From: an uncultured Coriobacteriaceae bacterium
Lineage (GTDB): Bacteria > Actinomycetota > Coriobacteriia > Coriobacteriales > Atopobiaceae
DNA length: 64,000 nt
Direction of reading: 5' to 3'
NCBI GenBank assembly: GCA_902786015.1
Contig: CADAAU010000008.1
Span: 62,001 to 126,000 of the forward strand
The first letter of the stretch is position 1; each line of letters opens with the position of its first letter. The notes beneath the pieces were generated by a model. That model made no database searches and had not been told where the DNA came from. It worked only from the letters and a program-made list of their open reading frames with translations. The position numbers and the translations under genes were made by a program. Of this stretch, positions 44,840 to 54,112 are shown in pieces.

Positions 44840-46339
44840 TTAGTCGAGGTCTTCGCCATTCGACTCAATGACCTTCTTGAACCAGTGATAGGAATCTTTG
44901 AGATATCGCTTCATAGTTCCTTGGCCGTAATTGTCTGCGTCGACGTAAATCTGGCCATAGCGCTTGGCCATCTCTCCCTCGCCGTTCGAAACCATGTCTA
45001 CGCAGCCCCAGTACAAATAGCCCATCAGAGGAATACCGTCAAGCTCCACCGCGTCTTTCATGCTCTGGATGTTGGCACGCATATAAGCAATGCGATAGTC
45101 GTCGTGCACGGTATCGTCCACGAACTCGTCATTCCAGCCAATTCCACTCTCTACGCACCACAAGTCGCAGTGATAGCGGTTGTACAGCATATTGAGCGTG
45201 ATGCGCTGCGTTTGCGGATCCGTTGCCCAGCCCCATGCGTTTGTTTCGAGATACGGGTTGGCAACCATACCAGCTGCTCCTCCGTTGCCTTCCCCGGCCT
45301 CGAGGTCATCGTCGGTATGTGTGGTAATGACACTGCTTCCATACAGCGAAAAACTCAGGTAGTCGCAGGTTCCCTCCTTAAGAATTTCGAGGTCGCCAGG
45401 AAGAATCGGCAGCTTTACTCCCTCGCGCTCGTACTCGGCAAGCTTATACTGCGGATAGAATCCCAGCATCTGCACATCGGAGTAGAAAAGCTTCACATCG
45501 TTAGCCTTCATTGCGGCCACTTGGTCGTTGGGGTCACACGTGTATGCATATACAGGACCGGCAGCAAGCATCATGCCAATGCGAAGGTTGGGCCAATACT
45601 TGTGGGCAGCAATGACGGTTTTTGCTGACGCAAGGAACTGATGGTACGTGGCGCTTGCCACCTGCTGGGGCTTGTCGCCATGAATGAGGCCAGCAGTGAC
45701 GAACGGCGCCTCTTCGATGCAGTTAATCTCGTTGAAGGTGAGGTAATAGGTCACCAAGCCATCAAAGGCCTCGAAGCACGTTGTGGCATACTTCACGAAG
45801 CAGTCTACCAAGTACCGGCTCTCGAATCCGTTGAACCGATTGGCAAGGCTCAACGGATTCTCGTAGTGATCGAGCGTCACAAGAGGCTCGATGTTGTACT
45901 TTCGGCACTCCTCAAATACGCTGCGATAGAAGTCAATGCCCTCTTGGTTCGGCTCGGGATCGTCGCCGTTCGGGAAGATGCGGCTCCACTTGAGCGAGAA
46001 ACGCAGGCAGTTAAATCCCTCCTCGGCGCACAATCGAATGTCCTCCTTGTAGTGATGATAGAAGTCGGAGGCGATGTGGCTGGGGTAATAGATGTCGGGA
46101 TCATCAACGAGACATACCTGAGCGCCCTCTGGCAGCGTGCGCACGGGGCTGTGGAAGCAGAGCGGCAGTTTGTCGATGCTGCCATCCGGCATCTTGAACG
46201 TTACCTGACGAGGAACTTTGTGTGCGCCGTTGGTCATGCAGTCGGCTGTAGAGAGTCCCGCTCCCCCTTCGAATACGCCACCCTCGTACTGGTTCGACGC
46301 AGTTGCCCCACCCCAAAAGAAATCCCTGCTAAACGGCAT
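44840..46339 (-). CDS. GH1 6-phospho-beta-glucosidase / beta-glucosidase
   Basis: A 499-aa family 1 glycoside hydrolase. The N-terminal FFWGGATASNQYEGG is the family start. The acid/base Glu lies in LTFNEIN and the nucleophile in CVESGIGW (normally TENG). RFSLKWSRIFPNG and YWGCVDMVSNGEGEMAKRYG also match, and the latter is typical of phospho-beta-glucosidases. AAAGGAGAG precedes the ATG. No PTS transporter for beta-glucosides is adjacent, so whether the substrate is phosphorylated is open. Confidence 0.9.
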   Translation of the reverse strand: MPFSRDFFWGGATASNQYEGGVFEGGAGLSTADCMTNGAHKVPRQVTFKMPDGSIDKLPLCFHSPVRTLPEGAQVCLVDDPDIYYPSHIASDFYHHYKEDIRLCAEEGFNCLRFSLKWSRIFPNGDDPEPNQEGIDFYRSVFEECRKYNIEPLVTLDHYENPLSLANRFNGFESRYLVDCFVKYATTCFEAFDGLVTYYLTFNEINCIEEAPFVTAGLIHGDKPQQVASATYHQFLASAKTVIAAHKYWPNLRIGMMLAAGPVYAYTCDPNDQVAAMKANDVKLFYSDVQMLGFYPQYKLAEYEREGVKLPILPGDLEILKEGTCDYLSFSLYGSSVITTHTDDDLEAGEGNGGAAGMVANPYLETNAWGWATDPQTQRITLNMLYNRYHCDLWCVESGIGWNDEFVDDTVHDDYRIAYMRANIQSMKDAVELDGIPLMGYLYWGCVDMVSNGEGEMAKRYGQIYVDADNYGQGTMKRYLKDSYHWFKKVIESNGEDLD

Positions 46340-46478
46340 AGCGACTCTCCTTTCGACACATCTTCAGCATAAACAATTCTAAGTATACGAACCGTCCCTC
46401 AGCGCACATAGCAAACAAAAGCGAGCGGCTTTTTTTGCCAACCCAGAGGTCTGCCTCTTGTAGGCACAAATACAAAAT

Positions 46479-46505
46479 GGGCACGCAAAACAAGTTGACG
46501 TGCCC
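46479..46505 (-). terminator. Terminator downstream of the BMP transporter operon
   Basis: A 7-bp GC-rich stem (gggcacg / cgtgccc) with a 13-nt loop, and ATTTTGT after it on the minus strand. It lies 27 bp beyond the last permease gene. Confidence 0.65.
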
Positions 46506-46531
46506 ACGAACATTCTTTATGTTGCCGTTCG

Positions 46532-47449
46532 TTATCGACTGCCCTTTACATAAGGTATGCCATCCGCCTTTGGAGCCACCGACCGTCCCACAAAAATCAC
46601 GAGTACAATGATGGTCATAACATACGGTAGCATTGAAAGGATTTGGCTCGGAATCACAAACTCGCCGCCGCCCAAAAGGATTACGAGCGCCTGCGTAAAG
46701 CCAAAGAGCAGACATGCGCCATATGCTCCAAACGGCTTCCACTTGCCAAAGATTACAGCAGCCATCGCGATGAATCCATGACCAGAAATCGCTGTCTGGG
46801 TAAACTGGCTGATAATAGCAATGGTCATAGACGCACCGCCAAGTCCAGCCAGCATGCCAGAGACCAGCACGCAAATGTAGCGAACCCTATACACGTTGAT
46901 ACCAAGCGTATCTGCCGCGGCAGGATGCTCGCCCACCGCCCTTACACGCAGTCCCCACTTCGTCTTGTAAAGCACGAACCACATAATGACAGTAAACAGT
47001 AGCGCGATAACGGTCGTAACGTTCACGTTGAGATTAGCAAACGGTGTGCCCGCAAGGCCATCCTCGCCCAGAATCTTGGGAAGCTTTGTGGCAATGGGAG
47101 TCATAGCCGCACCCTCAAAGAGCTGTCTGCACATAAACAGGGCCAAGCCTGGCGCCAGCATGTTTATTGCGACGCCCGATATCGTTTGGTCAGCAGCGAA
47201 GCTCACCGAAGCGACCGCATGCAACAGCGCCACAAGCGCACCGCACACGCCCGCCGCCAAAAACCCAAGCCAAGGATTGCCCGTAAAGTAGCTGCCTGCG
47301 GCACCCGCGATGGCACCGATAACCATCATGCCTTCGATGCCAATGTTGGTCACGCCCGAACGCTCCGATATGACACCACCCAACGCGCCAAACACGAGGG
47401 GTGTAGAGTACATGAGCGTAATGCCCAAAAGCAAAATGAAATTATCCAT
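46532..47449 (-). CDS. Nucleoside ABC transporter permease (NupQ/YufQ-like)
   Basis: A 305-aa integral membrane protein, about 8 helices. Hallmarks are STPLVFGALGGVISERSGV, NIGIEGMMVIGAIAG and the EAA-like VRAVGEHPAAADTLGINVYRVRY loop, as in the BMP-linked permease pair. Last gene of a four-gene operon; its start is 1 bp after the first permease's stop. Confidence 0.93.
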   Translation of the reverse strand: MDNFILLLGITLMYSTPLVFGALGGVISERSGVTNIGIEGMMVIGAIAGAAGSYFTGNPWLGFLAAGVCGALVALLHAVASVSFAADQTISGVAINMLAPGLALFMCRQLFEGAAMTPIATKLPKILGEDGLAGTPFANLNVNVTTVIALLFTVIMWFVLYKTKWGLRVRAVGEHPAAADTLGINVYRVRYICVLVSGMLAGLGGASMTIAIISQFTQTAISGHGFIAMAAVIFGKWKPFGAYGACLLFGFTQALVILLGGGEFVIPSQILSMLPYVMTIIVLVIFVGRSVAPKADGIPYVKGSR

Positions 47450-47450
47450 C

Positions 47451-48605
47451 CTATGCCCTCTCTATCCCCTGACTCGAGGCCAACTCCTTGGCCTCACGCC
47501 GCCGCTGTATCTTGTTTGCAAAGAACGGTGCAATGCCTGGGAGCGCCGTAAAGAAGACAATAGTACCAATCATAATGTTTATGATATCGGAAGGAACGCC
47601 CATCGCCTGCTGCACTGACATACCTCCGTAGATGAGCGAGGCAAACAGTATGCTCGCAGGTATACATCCCAGCGGTGCACAGCCAGCAATAAATGCAACT
47701 GACATGCCATTGAATCCATATCCCTCCATAGCGGCAAGTAAGGTGATGGTATGCGGCGAAGTTCCCGTAATCGAAAGCGCTCCCGCCAATCCGCTGATTG
47801 CTCCGCTTATGAGCATGGAGAGCACGATGTTTCTCTCGACGGCGATGCCACTGAAGCGTGCTGCATCGCGGTTTAGTCCCACTGCTCTGAGCTCATACCC
47901 GAGCTTCGTCCGCTTCAGAACGATACTTATGATAACGGCGACCACAACGGCAATAAGAAATCCTGCACTGAGGTCAGTCTTGAGCAGTATCTCGCGAAGC
48001 CAGGGTATGCCAGCCAGAAACTGCTTGCCCGCCTCGGACTTCTTCCACATTCCAAAGAGTATGGTATAGCTCGAGGGATTAACAGGAACTGCACTCGTAG
48101 AGTTCGGCTTATGGAAGGCGTCGCTCATCACGACGAAGTTGCACAAGTAGAAGGTAATCCAATTACACATGATGGAAGTAATAACCTCGTGTATACCGAA
48201 CTTCGCCTTGAGCCATCCCACAAAGGCCCCCAAAAGAGCGCCTCCGACCATTCCCGAAAGCAGAACGATTGGAACCTGTAACGGCATGGGAAGGTTGAGG
48301 GAGCAGCCTACGACGGTAGCCAAAACGGTCCCCAGTATGTATTGTCCCTCGGCTCCGATGTTAAAGAGACCCGTCTTAAACGCAAAGGCAACCGAAATCC
48401 CCGTCAACAGTATGGGTGTTGCCTTAATAAATACATTGGAGATGTACTTTGGCTTGCCAAATGCACCGCTCAGGAGTGCCCCGAACGAGGCAATGGGGTC
48501 GTATCCCGCAGCAACGAGTACAACCGCGGCAACGGCAAAGCCAATGATCACGGCAACGAGCGCCGATGCAAAGCGTCCACGCAAAAACTTCTCGACTTTA
48601 TTCAC
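47451..48605 (-). CDS. Nucleoside ABC transporter permease (NupP/YufP-like)
   Basis: A 384-aa permease with about 10 helices. Features are TPILLTGISVAFAFKTGLFN, IGAEGQYILGTVLA and the cytoplasmic coupling loop YELRAVGLNRDAARFSGIAV. It overlaps the ATPase gene by 4 bp (ATGA), so translation is coupled. It forms the channel with the partner permease. Confidence 0.93.
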   Translation of the reverse strand: MNKVEKFLRGRFASALVAVIIGFAVAAVVLVAAGYDPIASFGALLSGAFGKPKYISNVFIKATPILLTGISVAFAFKTGLFNIGAEGQYILGTVLATVVGCSLNLPMPLQVPIVLLSGMVGGALLGAFVGWLKAKFGIHEVITSIMCNWITFYLCNFVVMSDAFHKPNSTSAVPVNPSSYTILFGMWKKSEAGKQFLAGIPWLREILLKTDLSAGFLIAVVVAVIISIVLKRTKLGYELRAVGLNRDAARFSGIAVERNIVLSMLISGAISGLAGALSITGTSPHTITLLAAMEGYGFNGMSVAFIAGCAPLGCIPASILFASLIYGGMSVQQAMGVPSDIINIMIGTIVFFTALPGIAPFFANKIQRRREAKELASSQGIERA

Positions 48606-50131
48606 TTTGCCTCACCTCCCGCCATAAGAAGACCAAGCTGGTTTTCGTCCACGGTTCCTTGCGCGAACGTTCCCACTATCTGGCCATGGTATATAACGGC
48701 AATAGTATCAGATACGTCCATAACCTCGTCGAGTTCGAATGAGATGAGCAGTATGGCCGCTCCTCTGTCGCGCTCTGCAATGAGCGTCTTGTGCACAGAC
48801 TCGATAGCGCCAACGTCGAGGCCGCGAGTCGGCTGGAATGCAATGAGCAAATCGGGCACGTAAGAGACTTGGCGCGCAATAATGGCCTTTTGCTGATTGC
48901 CGCCCGAAAGACCGCTCATGCGTTCCTCTTCGCAGCCAGCCGGACGAATGTCGTAGCTCTCGATGAGTTTGCTGGTAAACTCGTGTAGCTTTTCGTAATC
49001 GAGCATGATTCCTTTGCCGAACATGTCCTCGCCATGCCGTTCGAGCACCGTATTCTCTTCGACCATCATGGGCAAGACCAGACCCCACCGATGTCGATCC
49101 GACGGAATTACGGCAACGGAATGATTGAGTACGTTTCGAGGATTGGTATTCTGAATCTCTTGCCCATTCATGAGGATGGCACCCGAGGTCGCCTTTGCCA
49201 AGCTACAGATGGCATCGACCAACTCCTGCTGACCATTTCCATCGATTCCAGCAATACCCACGATCTCACCCGAACGCACATCTAGATTCAAATCGCGCAC
49301 TTGTTCGATTCCGCGTTCGTCCTTTACCGTAAGCCCCCTAATGGACAACGTCACATCTGCAGGATGGGCCGGCGTCTTTTCGACGGTTAGGTTTACGTTG
49401 CGACCCACCATCTTTGAGGCCAGCTCCGTCTCGCTCGAGTTCTTTACATCTACGGTTCCCATATATACGCCGCGTCTGATGATGGAGCACTCGTCAGCCG
49501 ACTGCATGATTTCTTTGAGCTTGTGAGTAATGATGATAATCGACTTGCCCTTAGCAATGAGATCATGCATGATTTCGATGAGCTTCTCGATCTCTTGCGG
49601 TGTTAGAACCGCCGTGGGCTCGTCTAGAATCAAAACCTCAGCTCCACGGTATAGGGCCTTGAGTATCTCTACACGTTGCTGCATACCAACGGTAATATCC
49701 TGAATCACTGCATCTGGATCGACATCGAACCCGTACTCTTCGACGAGCTCCATGACCTCCTTGCGAGCCTTGCGCATGTCTAGAACGCCTGCTGCGCCAC
49801 ACACCTCATCGCCCAAGATTATGTTTTCGGTAACCGTAAAGTTCTCTACCAACATGAAATGCTGGTGCACCATGCCGATGCCGTGCGCAATTGCCTCCGT
49901 GGGACTAGTGATGCTCACCTCTTTGCCATCCATGTACACGGAGCCCTCGTCGGCCTGATATAGCCCATAAAGGATGTTCATGAGTGTCGTCTTTCCAGCG
50001 CCATTCTCACCCAGTATGGCATGGACCGTCTGCTTTCGCACGTCCAAGTCCACATGGTCCAAGGCAGTATAAGCACCGAACTTCTTGACGATGCCATGCA
50101 TCTGCACCGCGAACTCGGGGCTAACCTCCAT
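48602..50131 (-). CDS. Nucleoside ABC transporter ATP-binding protein (NupO/YufO-like)
   Basis: A 509-aa double ABC ATPase. The first half has Walker A GENGAGKTTLM, signature DITVGMQQRVEILKAL and Walker B LILDEPTAVL. The second half has a degenerate Walker A (GIDGNGQQEL) but a full signature, LSGGNQQKAIIARQ. This asymmetry is usual for sugar/nucleoside importers. It is separated from the BMP gene by a strong hairpin. Confidence 0.95.
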   Translation of the reverse strand: MEVSPEFAVQMHGIVKKFGAYTALDHVDLDVRKQTVHAILGENGAGKTTLMNILYGLYQADEGSVYMDGKEVSITSPTEAIAHGIGMVHQHFMLVENFTVTENIILGDEVCGAAGVLDMRKARKEVMELVEEYGFDVDPDAVIQDITVGMQQRVEILKALYRGAEVLILDEPTAVLTPQEIEKLIEIMHDLIAKGKSIIIITHKLKEIMQSADECSIIRRGVYMGTVDVKNSSETELASKMVGRNVNLTVEKTPAHPADVTLSIRGLTVKDERGIEQVRDLNLDVRSGEIVGIAGIDGNGQQELVDAICSLAKATSGAILMNGQEIQNTNPRNVLNHSVAVIPSDRHRWGLVLPMMVEENTVLERHGEDMFGKGIMLDYEKLHEFTSKLIESYDIRPAGCEEERMSGLSGGNQQKAIIARQVSYVPDLLIAFQPTRGLDVGAIESVHKTLIAERDRGAAILLISFELDEVMDVSDTIAVIYHGQIVGTFAQGTVDENQLGLLMAGGEAK

Positions 50132-50163
50132 TTGCCACCTCCCCTAAATCTCGCATAAAACAA

Positions 50164-50195
50164 GGCGGGCTATTGGGATACCCCAATAGCCCGCC
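50164..50195 (-). terminator. Intra-operon hairpin between the BMP lipoprotein gene and its ABC genes
   Basis: A perfect 14-bp stem (ggcgggctattggg / cccaatagcccgcc) with a 4-nt loop and TTGTTTTATG after it on the minus strand. It lies between the stop of the binding-protein gene (50202) and the ATPase start (50131). The layout suggests partial termination, giving more binding protein than transporter. Confidence 0.8.
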
Positions 50196-50201
50196 CAGAC
50201 A

Positions 50202-51287
50202 CTACAGAGACTTCTTGTAGGTCTCGAGCTTCTCCTTGGTATCTGGCACCTCAATCTTGCCAGCCTTGATGTCGTCAAACAACGCAAGCGCTGCTTGGTA
50301 TACGTCATCGGGTAACTTGTCGTGGGTCTCGGCAAGTCCCACGGCGCCATCCGCAGCGCCAAGAAGGATGTTTTGTCCGCCCTTGGTGCTACCATCAATC
50401 AGACCCTTGGTTACGTTAACGATTGCCACGTCAACCTTCTTTATCGCCGAAGTGATAATGGTATCGTACTCAGGGAACAGTGCCGCCTGGTCCTGATCAA
50501 CGCCAATGCTATACACCTTGGCATCATTGCAGGCTTCGAGCATACCCACACCGGCAGCGGCGGCCGCATGGAACATTACGTCGCAGCCGTCCTTGATCAT
50601 CTTCTGCGCGATTGACTTGCCCTTGGCAGCGTCGGTGAATGACTCCGCGTACTGACCTTGATACGTAACGGAAGTGCCATTCTTCTTGTTTGCATACTCG
50701 ACACCGGCATAATAGCCGTACTCGAACTGCTTAAGGGTTTCGGACTCCATGCCACCAATGAAACCGACCTTGCCGGATTTGCTCATGCACGCGGCAATGT
50801 AACCAACAACAAACGAGGGCTCCTGCGATTTGAACGAGACTCCCGTAAGGTTGGGGAGGTCCTTCTCGTTGGTGGCCTCAATTCCAGCAAAAACAATGTC
50901 GGGATTCTGCTCTGCGACAGTGTTGATTGCCTCGGTCATAGCAAAGCCGATACCCCAAATGACCGAGCAGTCGTCGTCAACAGCCTTGTCGAGGTTGGTG
51001 TTATAGTCCGCATCTTGCTTGGACTCAAGGTAGCTGATTTCCCATCCCTCTTCGTCCCGCAGCTTTTGTAGGCCGGCCCATGCGAGCTGGTTGAAGGACT
51101 GGTCGTTAACTCCACCGGTGTCGGTAATCATCTCGACCTTTGCACTCGCAGAGCCGGAGGCATTACTCTTACTTGTATCTGTGCTGGCATTAGATCCGGC
51201 ATTCGAACCCGAACCACCACAAGCGGCCAACGATAGAGCACCCATGCCCAACATACCCAACATCGAACGACGCGTCATCGAACCCAT
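50202..51287 (-). CDS. BMP-family nucleoside-binding lipoprotein
   Basis: A 361-aa lipoprotein. The signal peptide MGSMTRRSMLGMLGMGALSL ends in a lipobox with Cys near residue 23 (LAACG). A Ser/Asn/Gly-rich linker follows, then the BMP periplasmic-binding domain: ITDTGGVNDQSFNQLAWAGL, IGFAMTEAINTVA, GFIGGMESETLKQFEYGYYAG, and CDVMFHAAAAAGVGMLEA. RR at positions 6-7 resembles a Tat-like start, but the lipobox is decisive. It captures (deoxy)nucleosides for the three downstream ABC genes. AAGAGGATAGG precedes the ATG. Confidence 0.93.
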   Translation of the reverse strand: MGSMTRRSMLGMLGMGALSLAACGGSGSNAGSNASTDTSKSNASGSASAKVEMITDTGGVNDQSFNQLAWAGLQKLRDEEGWEISYLESKQDADYNTNLDKAVDDDCSVIWGIGFAMTEAINTVAEQNPDIVFAGIEATNEKDLPNLTGVSFKSQEPSFVVGYIAACMSKSGKVGFIGGMESETLKQFEYGYYAGVEYANKKNGTSVTYQGQYAESFTDAAKGKSIAQKMIKDGCDVMFHAAAAAGVGMLEACNDAKVYSIGVDQDQAALFPEYDTIITSAIKKVDVAIVNVTKGLIDGSTKGGQNILLGAADGAVGLAETHDKLPDDVYQAALALFDDIKAGKIEVPDTKEKLETYKKSL

Positions 51288-51444
51288 GGCCTATCCTCTT
51301 TTCTTGTTAACGTCCACCATTCCGCACTTCGGACCAACAACGTCAGTAGTACCTTACACCACCAACAACAACAATCATACTCCCCTTTTGGTGAAACGGT
51401 CATGACATTTACCGTGGACGAACCATCAAGTCGAAAACTATTTT

Positions 51445-52440
51445 TTATTGCTGCTTTCCGCTATCCCACGAAAAGACGTCCGTATTGAAGTTTTGGAAGA
51501 ACTCCTCGGCGCTTTTCGATATGTCCTCATCGCTCGGTGTCTGACCGCCATTAAAGAGTCCGGTAAACCAATCGATAAGATTCTGGAAGAAACCGCCAAT
51601 CGCATCGATGACGCCACCGCCGTTGTCTTGCGGCTTTTGCGTGACTTCCTTGAGCTTGGACTCAAAGTCTCCGAGCGTCGTCTGGAACGTGTCCTTGTCA
51701 TATCCCAAATCCTTAAGTTGCGAAACGAGCTGCATGATGCGGTGCAGGTCCTCGTCAGAGAGATTGATGCCACGCGCAGCGGCAACCCGGCGAACGATGT
51801 CCATGATCTGGTCGTCGCTCAGGTCCTCTGGGTTGGAGACGACCTCGTCTTTCACCTCGCTCACGACCTCGGCAACACCATCCCCATAGCTTTCGGTAAG
51901 CTCTGCCGTTGCAACCAGCTCCTCGGTCGCGACCTTCTCCTTCGCATCGTCGAGGCTCTGGCCAGCTGCCTCATAAGCCATGAACACACCTGTAAGCGCA
52001 CCGGTTCCGGATACGGGGAACGGGGCGGTAACCACGAGGTTGCAGTTCTTGACGCCAGCCGTTTGCAATGCGTTGTACAGCATAAGGTTAGTGACGTAGG
52101 TAAGGTTAGCCGTCTGTACGTAGATTCCACCAGAGTTCGTGGGCTGTATGTACGAGCACGAATACGTCTTGTTGCCAATAACTCCAAGGTCGACGGTGCC
52201 CGATAGGTGGTCGCGCTCGTCCTTGTTGGTTACATTGACTACCGTCATGTTCTTGAGGTCCGCCTCGCTCAGCTTAAAGAAGCTCAGAACGCTGGCACGC
52301 TGTTCGGCAGTCAGGTCGGCACCGATGGTCACCACGCGACTCGCGTCGGCAAACGCCCGTCCCGGCGCTCCCGCGCATACCACGGCAACCCCAAGGACGA
52401 ACGCGACGAATCGCATAAAGAAGGATTTCTTGCGAATCAT
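51445..52440 (-). CDS. Secreted DUF1002 protein
   Basis: A 331-aa exported protein. The signal peptide (MIRKKSFFMRFVAFVLGVAV, ending AFADA) is followed by the DUF1002 domain: VVTIGADLTAEQRASVLSFF, TNKDERDHLSG, SCSYIQPTNSGGIYVQTANL and TAPFPVSGTGALTGVFMAYE. The C-terminal third is acidic and helical, with a hydrophobic segment near FFQNLIDWFTGLFNG. DUF1002 proteins are found in spore-formers and related anaerobes, with no established function. Confidence 0.87.
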   Translation of the reverse strand: MIRKKSFFMRFVAFVLGVAVVCAGAPGRAFADASRVVTIGADLTAEQRASVLSFFKLSEADLKNMTVVNVTNKDERDHLSGTVDLGVIGNKTYSCSYIQPTNSGGIYVQTANLTYVTNLMLYNALQTAGVKNCNLVVTAPFPVSGTGALTGVFMAYEAAGQSLDDAKEKVATEELVATAELTESYGDGVAEVVSEVKDEVVSNPEDLSDDQIMDIVRRVAAARGINLSDEDLHRIMQLVSQLKDLGYDKDTFQTTLGDFESKLKEVTQKPQDNGGGVIDAIGGFFQNLIDWFTGLFNGGQTPSDEDISKSAEEFFQNFNTDVFSWDSGKQQ

Positions 52441-52558
52441 AGAATCATCTCTCCCCTCGTTGACTCAGAGAGAAGAGATGATACGCGACCAATATGAAGG
52501 TTCGATTGGCTTATGCCCCTCGCATGGCATCCTCGCCCGCGGAGCACATTCCTTGATT

Positions 52559-53323
52559 TTAGCTGCAAAACTTCGTGAACTCCTCAAGGCTCATGGGATG
52601 AGCGAAGTGATATCCCTGAGCATACGCAATGCCTGCAGCTGCAAGCGCATCACGTTCTTCGGCTGTTTCCACGCCTTCCGCCGCAATCGTGAGTCCAAGC
52701 GACTCAACCGTCTGCACGTCTGCCTTGAGGTCTTTGGCCCCGCGCCAATACGACGACGAAATCTTGACGAGCGACACCCCCATCTTCTTGAGCGACTCTA
52801 GATTCCCGTCGAAGACACAATTGTCCGCAATAACGTTGAATCCCTGCTCGGCTACCGTAGCAACCAGATTCTGGACGCACTCCCCTCCCTTTAGCAGCGT
52901 CTTTTCGCTCAGCTCAACCCGAATGAGCTCATGAGGAATACCAGGCCAATCTGCTGCGGCAGCAAGACGCGAAGCAAAAGATTTGTCCTTGCAATGCTGT
53001 GCCGAAATGTTGAGGGACGCAGGAACCCGTGCAGGAGTATTGGCAACCCGCGCAACGTACTTGCACATTTCCTCGATCATGAACCAGTCCAGTCCGCAGA
53101 TCGTGTTTGTGCGCTCGAGCGACGGTACAAACAATCCCGCGGGGACTACCGTTCCGTCGTCCGGAAGCGTCCAGCGCACGAGTGCCTCACACCCCACGAC
53201 TTTGTTGGTGGCAAGATCGCAGACTGGCTGGACATACGGAACGAACTCGTTCTCTTCTACCGCACGCGCAACGTCGTTCAAAATGAGCAGGTCGTCTTCC
53301 ATTTGAATTTGGTCTTTGTCCAT
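52559..53323 (-). CDS. Degenerate EAL-domain protein
   Basis: A 254-aa single EAL domain. Start at 53323 follows AAAGAGG. The EAL motif itself is intact (GCEALVRW), as are the SLNISAQHC, AAEGVET and AQGYHFAHPM regions. However, the metal-binding LDDFGTG motif is replaced by IADNCVFDG, so the Asp pair is lost, and the catalytic Lys motif reads VKISSSYW. I infer that it no longer hydrolyses c-di-GMP and may bind it or another partner. It is monocistronic, between the DUF1002 and NlpC-like genes. Confidence 0.85.
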   Translation of the reverse strand: MDKDQIQMEDDLLILNDVARAVEENEFVPYVQPVCDLATNKVVGCEALVRWTLPDDGTVVPAGLFVPSLERTNTICGLDWFMIEEMCKYVARVANTPARVPASLNISAQHCKDKSFASRLAAAADWPGIPHELIRVELSEKTLLKGGECVQNLVATVAEQGFNVIADNCVFDGNLESLKKMGVSLVKISSSYWRGAKDLKADVQTVESLGLTIAAEGVETAEERDALAAAGIAYAQGYHFAHPMSLEEFTKFCS

Positions 53324-53445
53324 GGGAGCCTCTTTCGAGAGATACTTGGGAATTAAGCACATGTTAGCCCATTCTTCCACAAACACTTTGATTCAATCGG
53401 GGACCGTAACCTACACCACTGCCACCGATACCATGCTTTGTTGCG

Positions 53446-53964
53446 CTACTGAAGCCCCATGCTTCCCAGCCAGCCCCACCGAGGGTCCGCCATCAAACCG
53501 TATGCGCTCAGCCACAGGCCCAAATCGATCTTTCTGACACCCTCGCGTACGCAATCCATGACTTTGTCATCCCCAACATAAATGCCCACATGACCACAAC
53601 GAATACCTTGCACCGAATACGGATGCTGAGATACTGCAACTATCATGCCGACTTTCAGAGATGCTGTGTCCTCATAAGGACAGTACCAGTCATAGAGCTC
53701 TTTGGCATTTCCCAGCACGACTCCAAACCCCAGACGAGAGAAGCTCTGTTCCACCCAACTTGCGCACAGATCAGGGCCGGGGGATGGCGTACCGTGCGCA
53801 CATGCCACAAAACGACGCTGCAGAGCACTCGAGTCCATCAGCCTCTGTGGCTCATGTCCTGGCCGTATGGACCGTATGGCCTCATGTCCCCATTTTGACT
53901 TATTACCTATAACCAAGCCTCTCGCCCTGAGCGATGCAAGCAAAGAGCGCTCGTCGTCCGTCAT
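53446..53964 (-). CDS. NlpC/P60- or CHAP-like cysteine peptidase without signal peptide
   Basis: A 172-aa protein. DLCASWVEQSFSRLGFG (Cys near residue 67) and CGHVGIYVGDDKVMDC (His near 124) are the usual Cys/His blocks of this papain-like fold. No signal peptide or membrane segment is seen, so secretion is unclear. It may act inside the cell or be released by another route. The N-terminal 50 residues are basic and unrecognised. The neighbouring EAL gene is 122 bp away. Confidence 0.72.
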   Translation of the reverse strand: MTDDERSLLASLRARGLVIGNKSKWGHEAIRSIRPGHEPQRLMDSSALQRRFVACAHGTPSPGPDLCASWVEQSFSRLGFGVVLGNAKELYDWYCPYEDTASLKVGMIVAVSQHPYSVQGIRCGHVGIYVGDDKVMDCVREGVRKIDLGLWLSAYGLMADPRWGWLGSMGLQ

Positions 53965-54112
53965 ATAGTCCCCTTTTCGTCACGAATAACCATAACATGA
54001 AGAAGGCCTCGTCCTCCTTAAAGACTGTCCTCATAGCCTCTGACCGATTTAGTCCAAAAAACATATAGATATCGGTATTATTTACGTGTAAGCCACGATA
54101 TGGGAGGACGGC

